From contig MU867063.1 in NCBI GenBank assembly GCA_033725935.1, positions 553,694 through 617,693 on the forward strand: a stretch of DNA of 64,000 bases, given 5' to 3'. The notes beneath the pieces are model-generated. The model saw only the letters and a program-made list of their open reading frames with translations. It was not told where the DNA came from and did no database searches. Of this stretch, positions 10,515 to 20,373 are shown piece by piece. A program made the position numbers and the translations under genes. Source of the stretch: Cladorrhinum sp. PSN259. Lineage: Eukaryota; Ascomycota; Sordariomycetes; Sordariales; Podosporaceae. Each line of letters starts with the position of its first letter. Positions within the stretch are counted from its first letter, which is position 1.

Positions 10515-13078
10515 ATGGGAGGTAGGGTGAGATCAAGATGATGTCGGAGACTTTGCGAAAGACTCGCAAATATGTATCATATGAATGGCACTGATCGGGC
10601 TATGGTAAAGAAGACAGATGCCATGCATGTAGCCATTGTAAATTGTACCTGTTCTACGGCATAAGTTGGCATATAATATCAGCTGACAAAGTCAGATGCG
10701 TCGAGATGCCCTCCTCAGATCACACTGTGTTACACGGAGGTTTGTGCTTGAAAGTATAAATAGGTATTCACATTGAGTCATCAGTAGTCATGTGCCCAGC
10801 TTCCAGCTTGAACCTTTGAGGACGAACAATGGAAAGTTTGGGTGACACATTCAGTGATGGCTGCACCGCTGCCTAGGTGCCTGCTGCGTACCTTCCTTTG
10901 CGAGGCACAGAGTTCAGAGGGAGCGACCAAACCCGGAGAGAGAAAGTGGGACTCATGTGGGGCCCTTGCGAATTTGCAGCCGTGCACAGGCCACCAATCC
11001 AGGTATATAACGTCGGTCTCCCTCCCCCAAATCTTGCTCCTCTTCTCTTTTTTCTTCTTCATCTGAGTGCAGGGGTTTTACGCATATCAGTGAGGATTCG
11101 TCCGAGATTGCGTTTTTGCTAGTTGAAAACTATAACCTGACCACTTCCAGTTGGATTTTTCCGGCTGGGGAATTTTTGGAACCTTTTCTTTTCGAAGAAA
11201 ATCTCTCGTTTTCTTTCATTGCCAACGTTTGCTTGTCGAGCGTGGCAAGGAAGGAATGATGATATGGATTGATGGTTATGGATGTTTGGATGACGGATGG
11301 ACACTTGGGCCTCTGGTATTTGAGGGTACGGTTGTTATTGAAAACAGCCTTCTCGATCAATAACCAATCCCGCAGCATGCAATTGCGACGACGATTGCTA
11401 TTGAATGCTGTTATCAAGAAGCAACTGAGTGACAACCAATATCCGACACGATGCAAGCGACACGACCGACTGGGTTTTGGGAGGCTGAGCTGGTCAGGAT
11501 TTGGGTTTGAATCATCTCGGCTGTTCATAGGGAGGTGGTGGCCATTGGGCCCGTCTCAATGACTCGGTCGGTAGATCCGGTTGGTTTGCTGCTATATTGT
11601 TGCAGATACGTGTCAGAGTTTGGCGGGACTGTGTAGCAACAGTGAATGGAAAGCCTCAACCAGTTTCTCATCCTTCGGTTCTCTATTTTACGCAGAAGAC
11701 GTTCTTTTCCAAGTTCAGTATCAGATTACTTCCACCCGCAAGTCTCGGTTAAATGCTGAGATTCTCGCCTTCTCTTGTCCTCGGTTTGGCCTTCCGGCGT
11801 GGGGTAATTGCAGGGGCAGTACGGATCTGTGACTTTGGCACGTTTCCTTGAAATTCCACACACCGCTTTGTCAGCTTCCATCACGATTCTTCGTGCATTA
11901 ATACCTATGTAGTGTGTGTATACTGTCAGCCACGGCCGTTACTCGCACGTTTATATTCTGGGACCAGTTGATGTCGCTTTTTATCTTCAAATGGCAGTAA
12001 AAAATGACGTCGACTGATGACCTGCAGCGGCGATCCAAAAGCCCAGCTGGGAACCAAAAGTTTGAGATTCCCAGGCGTACCGGGTCCGTGGCAGATCAGC
12101 CCAAATTTTTCTTCCCACTGTGCCCACCTGTTGCCTGGTGGGCGGAGGACAAGGGAAACCGCCAACCGATCGATCAACCCATTCAGTTCATTAATCGGGC
12201 GGTTGAACGGTGTGACTCCCATCAACGTCAGGATACCAATCTGCCTGACAACCGCTGCGGAATACTGCGGAATGAAAGGCGGGCTTTCATGGAATTGACT
12301 GTGATATACAGCATTGGACAATAATTAAACATCGAGCACTGGACAAATATGCAAAATGCAAATTTCAAAATACCTAAGCGGTGCCGCCCGAAATACCAGA
12401 GTCTGGTATTACCAGACAGGAGCGAGCCAGTAAGCATTCTTAAAGCCGATTGGCTGCAAGTGGCTGCCGCGACTGTGCGCGTGGAAGTTTGAAAGTGAAA
12501 GAGGGAGAGAGTGGGTCCCGTGGGGAAAAGAGACTTCCGCACTGTCCACGGCACCCGCCAGTCCGCTCTCTATTGCGAGCGCCTCCTCTCCAGTCCTCCA
12601 TCCTCATCCATCAACCGAACAACATCCTGCCAGCAAACCGACATTTCCATCGCCCAGAGCCCGCAACGAGGCCTGCGACCCGCGCGAAAACCGATTCCGA
12701 TTGACGTGAACGGTTTCATTTGACGAATAAACAACTGGAATCGATATTTCTTCTGCGACCATCGAAAAGCAGGAGGAGTGAATGTTGGTGGATTGAGCTT
12801 TTGCGAAGCCGTCGCCGGCGCTTTCGCGCAACTCGCCACAACAGCCTCCTCCCCCGCCCAAACCCATCGGCATCGTCAACATCAGTCACCCTGTCGACGA
12901 TACGAACGGCTTTCTTCCCTGCGACGTCTTCTTTGCGACGTAATATCGGGCGGTTTGTTCGAGCAAACGAGTTTTCTTTGTCCCTATCGCCACGCTACTC
13001 CGCCGTGACGGTCGCGCCAAGATTTTCTCAATCACCCACACCACCCACTTTCCGCATTCTCACCATCATCGGTCCATC
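10515..13078. other. 2.6-kb intergenic region upstream of Med19/Rox3
   Basis: Holds the uL4m 3' UTR and the presumed Med19 promoter and leader. Two promoter-like zones are visible: a CCAAT plus TATATAA pair at about 10991-11009 followed by a pyrimidine tract, and a CT-rich stretch near 12560-12620 that is the likelier Med19 start region. In the presumed Med19 leader a tiny upstream ORF (ATG at 12782, four codons, stop 12794-12796) occurs. No longer ORF here has coding support. Confidence 0.5.
10991..11060 (+). promoter_or_regulatory. Candidate core promoter: CCAAT box, TATA box and pyrimidine-rich initiator
   Basis: ACCAATCC at about 10991-10999 is followed by GTATATAA at about 11002-11009 and then by a CT-rich run (about 11018-11060). 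Spacing and order match a strong fungal core promoter. No convincing gene follows directly; the first plus-strand ATG cluster (about 11257) opens only a 35-codon ORF. It may drive a non-coding transcript or a long Med19 leader. Confidence 0.35.
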
Positions 13079-14242
13079 ATGTCCTTCCACCCTCAGACAC
13101 CGCAAAGCCCCTCGCAACTCTCTCCCGGCACGAGCGATCTTATGATGAGCCAGAGCGGCTCCATGACGTCGACCAATACCACGCTGCCGACTCCAGCCCA
13201 CAGCGTCAACGGAAGCTCAATCCCTTCAGAAATGTCCCAAGACATCACCATGGGAGGGGACTCTCCGCACAAGCGCAAGCGAGCAATCGACGACCTCGGT
13301 GACCGCGAGCAGAAGAAAGTGCAGACCGAGGACCGCAGACTTGGTATTGATGACCTGCACCTCGATGTAGGCGAGAAATACCTCCTTTGCAGAACTCGTA
13401 AGGCATCCCTTCACATTGTTCACAGTATTATCCGCAGCCTGTATTTTGTCGCTCGCGTCAGAATCTACGCTGTGCAATTGTCCTACCCTTCCCCTCGTTG
13501 ACGAGTCAATCAATCATGGCTCGTGCTTTTTCTTTAGTTCCAAGACTTGGTTAACACTGTGGCTCTCTCTATAGCGCATCCCACTCCCCGTCCGAATGTG
13601 TCGGAAGATCTCTTTGAGATGTACGGCTTGACTCAGATTGCTGCCGAAGTTGCCCGTGTGCTGCCAAACGGCGAGAAGAATGCGATCAGAAAAACCTACA
13701 AGGGTCATATCAAGAAACTCGGTGTGCAAGGCCACTTCGATTCGGTCAAGTCGGACCCTCAGCAACGGGACAGCCTAATCGGTCTTATGAGAGCACCCTT
13801 GGATGCGTTTGAAGCTCACTTTGTTAGAGGCAAGGAGATCCAGCTGGGGTTCACCAATGACGTCCAGAGCAAGCTGTCAAAAGCCCTGACCATGGGCAGA
13901 GGAGTCGTACCAAAGAGTCTGTGGGATAGCTCAGTCCTTGGCGATTTAGGCCCCGGTAAGAGTGACAAGCAGAGCTCCTCCGCCAGACCAACTGCCCCCA
14001 ACACCCCCCTCACGATTGGCGGTCTGCAGCCACGGGCCAAGGTTGGAACTCCGCTCCCTGTGCCAGATGTCGCGAGAGCCAAGAGGTCGATCATGAAACG
14101 GAGCTACGGTGATAGCAGCTTCGAGGGCTATGGTGAAGGTTACATGGATGACGACACTGGATACTCGACCGGAGAGGGCGACATGGCCTCTGTCAAGAAG
14201 AGGAGAAAAAAGGTGCTCATCAATGGCTATGATCCTGTTTGA
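13079..14242 (+). CDS. rox3: Mediator complex subunit Med19 / Rox3
   Basis: Two exons, 13079-13397 and 13575-14242, give 328 aa. Mediator bridges transcription factors and RNA polymerase II; Med19/Rox3 sits in the middle/head interface. The N-terminus is Ser/Thr/Pro-rich with a basic KRKR stretch. The conserved core begins LHLDVGEKYLLCRT, crosses the intron to PHPTPRPNVSEDLFEMYGLT and continues IAAEVARVLPNGEKNAIRKT and YKGHIKKLGVQGHFD, the typical Rox3 block of Sordariomycetes. The C-terminus ends in a basic KKRRKKVLINGYDPV-type tail. The acceptor at 13574 was chosen because it restores CRTPHP; another acceptor at 13544 is also in frame and would replace that junction proline with an eleven-residue stretch. 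A long leader of about 500 nt probably precedes the start. Confidence 0.92.
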
Positions 14243-15340
14243 TGAGAACCTTGTGCTGACTCAACCAGGCCCATCCATCCACCACACAGTCATATGCTCA
14301 GGTTCGGCAACCAGCTTATAGCACTGGAAGCATTGGGGTTTAGGGGTTTCTGACACCAATCGCTGAGCCGAGCCCACACAAATTGTGTCGCACACCGCCG
14401 GCATAAGGCAACGGCAATCTTGCCCTCGAGTTTTGTTGTGCACCAGAAAACCACCTGATCAGTGTCCAGGGTGATACCTGTGGACCGGTTGACGAAACCA
14501 TCCTCTCCATAGCATTGCAGATTTTCGTTCTCGGAGCACATGCTGCACGGCTAGTATTTGGGGAAAGACAACCGAGACGGAAGACGGTCACATTGGTGGA
14601 TCTTATTTTCTGGAGGGACAGCGAATTGGCATCATTGCAGTGGGCAAACGACCCATGAGCTGCTTGCTCATGCTGGGGGGTTTACAGATTATGGCCTCAT
14701 TGCTTCTCGCGGGCCGGACGATACATATTCTTTGCGAATATCTGTCGATAAGGCTACGTGTGTCTTTTGAGGGCATATCAGACTTGGTTGGGCGAGGATT
14801 ACATCTTTTTATAACTGCACTTTTTTTGATGATTTCAGCAAGGCGTTGGGGTATTTTTTGGCTTTTTTTGTTATTTCGGCAAGTTTAGAGAGGTTTCTCG
14901 ATCATCGCTTTAACTAGCTGAGGATCATTATCGTCTCTGGTTTGTTTTAATCTTTCTTTATACACCAAGAAAACGGGGGCATGCATTACACATCATACCA
15001 ATTTTTTTGGTCATGACGGGACAGGAAAGGGGGGAAAGGCCACCAATGGCGAAACTTTGCAAAGCATGATATGGCAGGAGGGGAGGCTTCTCTTCTATTT
15101 TGAGGAAAGGAAACTGGACATGACATACAGCAAACTTGGGGGTGGTGGGGCAAAAGGAGAAACGAAAGAATGGGATGAAAAATGATATCTATGCGGTCAT
15201 GTGTTATCTCCGTCTCTCTATCTTCCTCTCTATCTCTGGTCTCTGGTCTCTCTCTCTCGCTGGGCGCTTGCGTTTTGTTGTTGTGGGTTGTTTTGGACTT
15301 TTTGTATTATGGATTTTTCGGCTGGTCAGTGAAAGATGGC

Positions 15341-15363
15341 GGGGGGGGGGGGGGGGGGGGGTT

Positions 15364-15453
<90 letters not shown>

Positions 15454-15454
15454 G

Positions 15455-15498
<44 letters not shown>
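15341..15498. repeat. Compound homopolymer block G21-T9-A25-TAC-A54-CG-C44
   Basis: Read directly: 21 G (15341-15361), 9 T (15362-15370), 25 A (15371-15395), TAC, 54 A (15399-15452), CG, then 44 C (15455-15498). The left G/T arm is complementary to the right A/C arm, so the block could form a hairpin. Runs of this length from all four bases in a row are very unusual and may partly be a sequencing or assembly artefact. Confidence 0.95.
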
Positions 15499-15499
<1 letters not shown>

Positions 15500-16580
15500 C
15501 CTGTTGAATGGGATAGATGCCACAGAGATTACCTTTTTTATGGGATGAGCAGGCAGGCCATGACTTAAGAGAGAGTTTAAAGAAGAAGAAAAAAGCGAAT
15601 AACGAGCAGCGATTTCAGCCATGACTTACTCTGTTTTGTTTTTGAAGATGATGCCTCTTCCTCTCTTGATTTTGGTGCCTTGTCTTTTTATTCGTGACAT
15701 GTTTGGGTGAGTGGTGTTGTTGTATTTCTTTCTTTCTCTGGTTGATGAATTTTGTTTGTCTTTGCTCGGCTTCTTCCATGATAAAACAAACCACCACTTA
15801 TGTGTGTGTGATTCATGAAGGGTTGGGGAGGGGAGGGGGAGGGGGGATTTGTGCCATTCTCGTGGAACCTAGGCTAGCTAGGCCTATCAAATTACCTAGA
15901 AGAGAAGAGAAAGAGATTTAGTTATAAGTCATAATTATAATTAGTACTTTCTAATTCTATCTCCAACAATACCTTGCTTGCATGCTTGCTTGCTGTTGTG
16001 TGATATTAAAGTTGTTGGTGGTGGTGGAGATTTGAGTTTGACATTTTTTCAATTTTTTTTTTCACTTTCCGTTCGGATTGCCACAAGCTTGCATAAGATT
16101 TCATTTTGTTATATCCCAAAGCAACGGGTCGAGCTCTCTCTGTGCCTCCTACTTTATAAAGTGCAGGTGCGGCGTGCTTGTTACGCGCCTTACCTAGGTA
16201 GGTAGTTCTAGATCTGGTATGTGGCGTAGTGAGGATGGGAAAGAGCAATTGACAACGGAACCCGGGAAGAAAGTGGGCGGCGTACTCCTCTTGATAGGAT
16301 TAAGGACAAGAAAGGGAGTAAGTAGGTAGTATTAACTCATCAATATAAGCTCGCAGCAAGGCAATACTATGTGAACATCAAAACCTTATGATTATGAAAT
16401 GCTATTTTTCGGTCACTAAAATCTAATGCTTGAACGTTTATTAGCTCGGTACATGCCCCATAAAACCAAGAACACAAACAAGGTATGGAAGTCAAGAAAA
16501 GATGCAAATCGTAAGATATTAGATACCTATACAGGTCGGGATATCCAATATACGTAAAAAATAAAATATTAAAAAAAGCA

Positions 16581-16748
16581 GGAATGCGTTAACAGAAGCT
16601 GAATATACGTAAAAAGAAGTCAGGAATGCATTAATAAAAGCTGAATAGGCGTAGAAAAGAGTTAGGAAGGCATTAACAGAAGCCGAATATGCGTAGAATC
16701 GTGTTAGGAATGCATTAACAGAAGCTGAACGGGCGTATAAATAAGAGA
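16581..16748. repeat. Four-copy 42-bp tandem repeat (imperfect)
   Basis: Copies begin at 16581, 16623, 16665 and 16707, exactly 42 bp apart. Each has the pattern GGAATGCATTAACAGAAGCT (with a few substitutions), then GAATATGCGTA-like sequence and a purine-rich end. A partial related piece (AATATACGTAAAAA) precedes it at about 16547, and a decayed copy follows. It lies just beyond the 3' end of the hydrolase gene and is AT-rich. Confidence 0.85.
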
Positions 16749-16829
16749 AATAGGCATAGGAAAGTGTGAATTAGGCGTGTACCGCGCTAACAAACGTTCA
16801 ATCATTAGATTGTATTACTACCGTGTGTT

Positions 16830-18902
16830 TCAATCAACCCTCCCAATTTCCTCAAGCAAAACCCTCCTGCTCTCATCCTCCCTAACCCAGCCCGCAATCA
16901 TCTCCCCGACATCCCCCACTAAACGCTCGTAATCCGGTCTGTCCGCGAAGAAAAGACCACAGTGAGCCGTAACCTCGTCCATGTCCTGCATGTACACCTG
17001 CACCCATGTCTTATCATTCTCTCCGCCCGGAGGCAACATGCAAAACTTGCCGAGCTTCTTTGGTTTCTTGTTGGGCGTGGTGGTGGTCCTTTTCTTTTCT
17101 TCCTCCTTCTTCTGAAGCTTATCTTCCTGCTTCTGTATCTTTTTTTCCTCCTTCTTCTGAAGCTTATCTTCCTGCTTCTGTATCTTTTCTTCCGACTTCT
17201 TCTGTGATTTTTCTTCCGACTTCTTCTGTGCCTTCCTAAACTCCTTCTCCTGCTTTTCTGCTTCTTTTCGGGACTTTTCGCTCTCCTTGCGAGCTTTCTC
17301 GAGTAGCTTTTGTTGGGACTTGATGGCTTTTTCTCGATCCTTGAGAGATTGCTCACAAGCCTTTTTGGCGGCCTTGTACTCCTTCTCTGCGGCTTTGCGG
17401 GCGTCTTTATCTGGGATCGAGGAAAGGTCTGGCGGCACAGGTGCAGTAGGGAGAGGCGGGATACTGTCTGAGTCTGGGCCCGGCGTTGGGGAGCCGTCTA
17501 GGGATAAGCTGGAGATGTTGGTACCGGATGGCCGTGTTTGATGGTCTTCTTCGATGATGGGCATTGGCTCGAGAAGCTCAAGAGGATGGTCGTCTTCTTC
17601 TTCATTTCCCTCCTTTTGCTCTTGGGGCGAGCTGTAGTCCTCGATTGATATTCGGGGTGATTTTGTTCCTAGAGATGATGGCCTGGAAGAACTGTTGGCT
17701 TGATTGATATCTGTAGATTCTCTATCTGACGATTTCCCTGGCTTTGGCTTCTTTGGTAGACCAGTAGAGACTGTGTAGTAATTGGCAAAACGAACCCGAA
17801 CGAGATTGTTTTCACCGGTGTTGGTGAGTTCATCCACGTCTTCCAGCATACGTACTCTGGTGTATCTGGTTCTAAGTCCAGGGTAGTCTGCTAGACAGCC
17901 TCCGAACTCCAGATGCGACATGATGTGCTTTGTAGCCGCCTCAACGAGGTTCTCCTGTTTGTACTTGTGGGCGAAATGAGCGATGTTCTTGAGCCATCCT
18001 CGGTCCACAAATGCTACATCGTTAAAAAATGCCGGGTTGTAGGTTGGGTCGCCCTGTACAGGAGCGAGACTAGGAGAAGGGGCACCCGACGGGGGCCTCA
18101 CTTGCTCATAGATTGAAGGGTCCGGCGAAAGGGCTCCAGATGAATGTGAGTCGGGCAGGGCATGGTCTGCCTTGCCATCAACTGCCGCAGGCGAAGTGGG
18201 CGCTGGGCGGAAGAGGCTGGCGATGCCGGAGAGGACAATTCCAGGGTGAAGACCAAGTAGAGGCGCGTCAAGACAGAGTATGCCCAAGATTCGATGGCGA
18301 AAAGGAGCGGCATTTCTCGAATAGTCATTGCTCGGCTATAAAAGGGGTATCAGTTTGAAGTATCTGGGTGGGGGCGGCCTTCATGGGGGCTCATCCCTCA
18401 AGGGCAAACATACCTTTAACACAACATCGGCAGCAAGCAGCCCTCCCATCGAGTGGCCTGTCAGGACAACGTCAGTGGTGGAAGACTCGTGGGGCGCAAG
18501 CCAGCGACTGAAGTTTTCACAGGCCACCTCTATCGACCTATAAGTCTTGTATCGGGGGTAGATCTTGGTGTGAATGACATGTGTGTCGACAAGGGCTTCT
18601 TTCAGATAGTTATGTACATGAGCGGGAAATGAGCGGAAGGATGAGTCGTTGCCCATAAACCCGTGAATGTAGACGACAAGTAGAGTACGTCTGGTATCTG
18701 CAGGTTCTGATGATGATATCGACGACGGCAGTAAGGAGTGTGTCGAAGACGACCTAGGATCAGCCAGGTTGGACATTGGTAACGGTAGATCAAAGCTATC
18801 GAAATTCGAATTTAACAGCCATCCAGAGCTGCTGATACCGGCATCTGCATATGGTGATAAATCTGGAGTTTTGAGTGAAGTAGAGTTTGGTCTCGAGGCC
18901 AT
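16830..18902 (-). CDS. Alpha/beta-hydrolase (lipase/DUF676-like) with Lys/Glu coiled-coil region
   Basis: Two exons on the minus strand, 18414-18902 and 16830-18335, join in frame (intron 18336-18413, GTATGT donor, TAG acceptor) to give 664 aa. LLVVYIHGFMGNDSSF supplies the HG oxyanion motif and VVLTGHSMGGLLAADVVL the nucleophile elbow, with Ser about residue 151; this places it among serine esterases/lipases. Strand order and the ILGILCLDAPLLGLHPGIV segment fit the fold. The downstream half is unlike typical lipases: a Ser/Pro-rich acidic linker, a Lys/Glu/Gln-rich coiled coil with near-perfect repeats, and a compact C-terminal domain (LGKFCMLPPGGENDKTWVQV). No signal peptide or membrane segment is seen, so a cytosolic or organelle-surface role is likely. 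Substrate is unknown. Homologues are often annotated as uncharacterised in filamentous fungi. Confidence 0.85.
17102..17191 (-). repeat. 45-bp in-frame tandem duplication inside the hydrolase coiled coil
   Basis: Two nearly identical 45-bp units begin at 17102 and 17147 and encode a 15-residue unit (IQKQEDKLQKKEEKK) twice on the minus strand. A neighbouring 24-bp unit (17189 and 17213) encodes a repeated KKSEEKSQ-type octapeptide. Near-identity at DNA level indicates recent slippage or unequal exchange. Confidence 0.85.
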
Positions 18903-20373
18903 GACGTCAATGTCAATGTGCTAGCGTCCTGGTGTAGTAGTAAAAACAGAGTCACGAAGACAATCGGAATGATCTTCCGAAATGAAATACTTGAAGAAGA
19001 AAGAAAGTGAGTTATAGTGTCTATGATGTCCTTGCAGACGAAGATGGGATTTCGAGGCTAAGGCCAGGACTGCATGTTCCGGTTCTATGGAGTCAACCCC
19101 ACCATCATCAACCTGTGCTCCCGTCGCCCAACCCTACATCTGCCGGTCTCTACTCCGTACAAGTAGTGTTATTCTGTCCAACCCCAACGATTCTGAGCTC
19201 AAATATCCGCTCACGAAGGAACAGCCTGCATCGAATCAAAATCTCATGGTCTTATATAATGCAAAGTGGCACAGATGTTGTCCTCGCGAATTCCTGCAGG
19301 ATAAGTAAGTGCTTGAAGTGACTGGAAATAGTAATCACTAGTGTGGTATCCATAAACGATGCATTAGTCCCAGCTGGGGATGGCAGGGTCGTGGTGGAGG
19401 AAATGGACTCCAGATATGGATCGAGGGGCCGCGCGGAGGGTTTCCATCGGAGTTTTCCAGGCTGTCGTTGTTTTCTAGTAGATCAGTGAAACAAGCAAAA
19501 TGTGTTTTTTATTTTCATTTTCGTTGATTCCGACTAGCGCAACTTGCTCCCATGCAAACATCCACCGCACGCAGTTCACGGCAATTCATTTGGCTGTGTA
19601 ACCCAAAGGAAACCAGCATCTCGTGTTTTTCATATCAAGAGTGCGATGCGACAGGCATAACGCAATTCCTCAGGAATGGTATTGAAACCCTCCACCAATG
19701 GCGTGGTGGATTCCCGCAGTTCCACTTTGCAGACACACGCCTGATTGGCCAATCCGCGTCGGGATGCTCAGGAAAGAGCCAACCCTCTCGACGAAGCGAG
19801 ATTGCAAGCAACAGGCTCAGGCCTAATGCCCGCCCTTCTGGCCCATCAGCGGAGCTGTCGATTCGGGGGCTTCGCTGGACTGGTTGCAACGGCCAGCAAT
19901 TTTAATTTACTTTCCTAGCAAACCATGTTTGAATGTCCGTAGATATACCCACGTCGCCCTGCCCAGCGTTTTTGCTGTCTTTTGTTTTCTCCCTTCTTCC
20001 AGTTCTTGTTCACCAGCCGTACCGGTATACATTGGAGTCCGGAGAGGTGTGCCAGTATATCCTGCAAAGTCCCTTTGGACAATTCCGTTCCTTTACTATT
20101 TATTCTTCTCTCGCCAGGTTTTGGTAGCCAAGATGCGGTGTGATTGATGATTGATCACCAGCGACCATGACGAGTCGAGTGCACCGAATCACAAAACAGC
20201 AACCCTTTACGAGCCCGCGGCAATCCAACTCAACGCCGACCCATCGAATACGGGATTTTCTCTGAGACTACCACATGCTAATACGGGGCCGGTGCCGACC
20301 ACCGAGACACTCTCTTTTGGGCAGTTCTAGTTAGCTGCCGACACTCGTTTACCACCACAGCCACGCAGGCACC
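18903..20373. promoter_or_regulatory. 1.5-kb divergent intergenic region between hydrolase and membrane-protein genes
   Basis: Both genes start outward from here (18902 minus, 20374 plus), so it must hold both promoters. Pyrimidine-rich stretches near 19970-20010 and 20085-20115 could be the plus-strand start region. No ORF with coding support. Confidence 0.5.

Larger units (their letters stand above)
14243..16829. other. 2.6-kb convergent intergenic region with homopolymer block and 42-bp repeats
   Basis: Lies between the 3' ends of Med19 (plus) and the hydrolase (minus). No gene supported; frames through 15182-15622 are artefacts of homopolymer runs. It contains the G/T/A/C homopolymer block (15341-15498), a TACCTAGGTA palindrome at 16191-16200 and the 42-bp tandem repeat at 16581-16748, described separately. 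Confidence 0.6.

Noticed and set aside
15182..15622. ORFs encoding poly-Lys, poly-Pro, poly-Gly and poly-Phe
   Set aside because: They exist only because of the homopolymer block.
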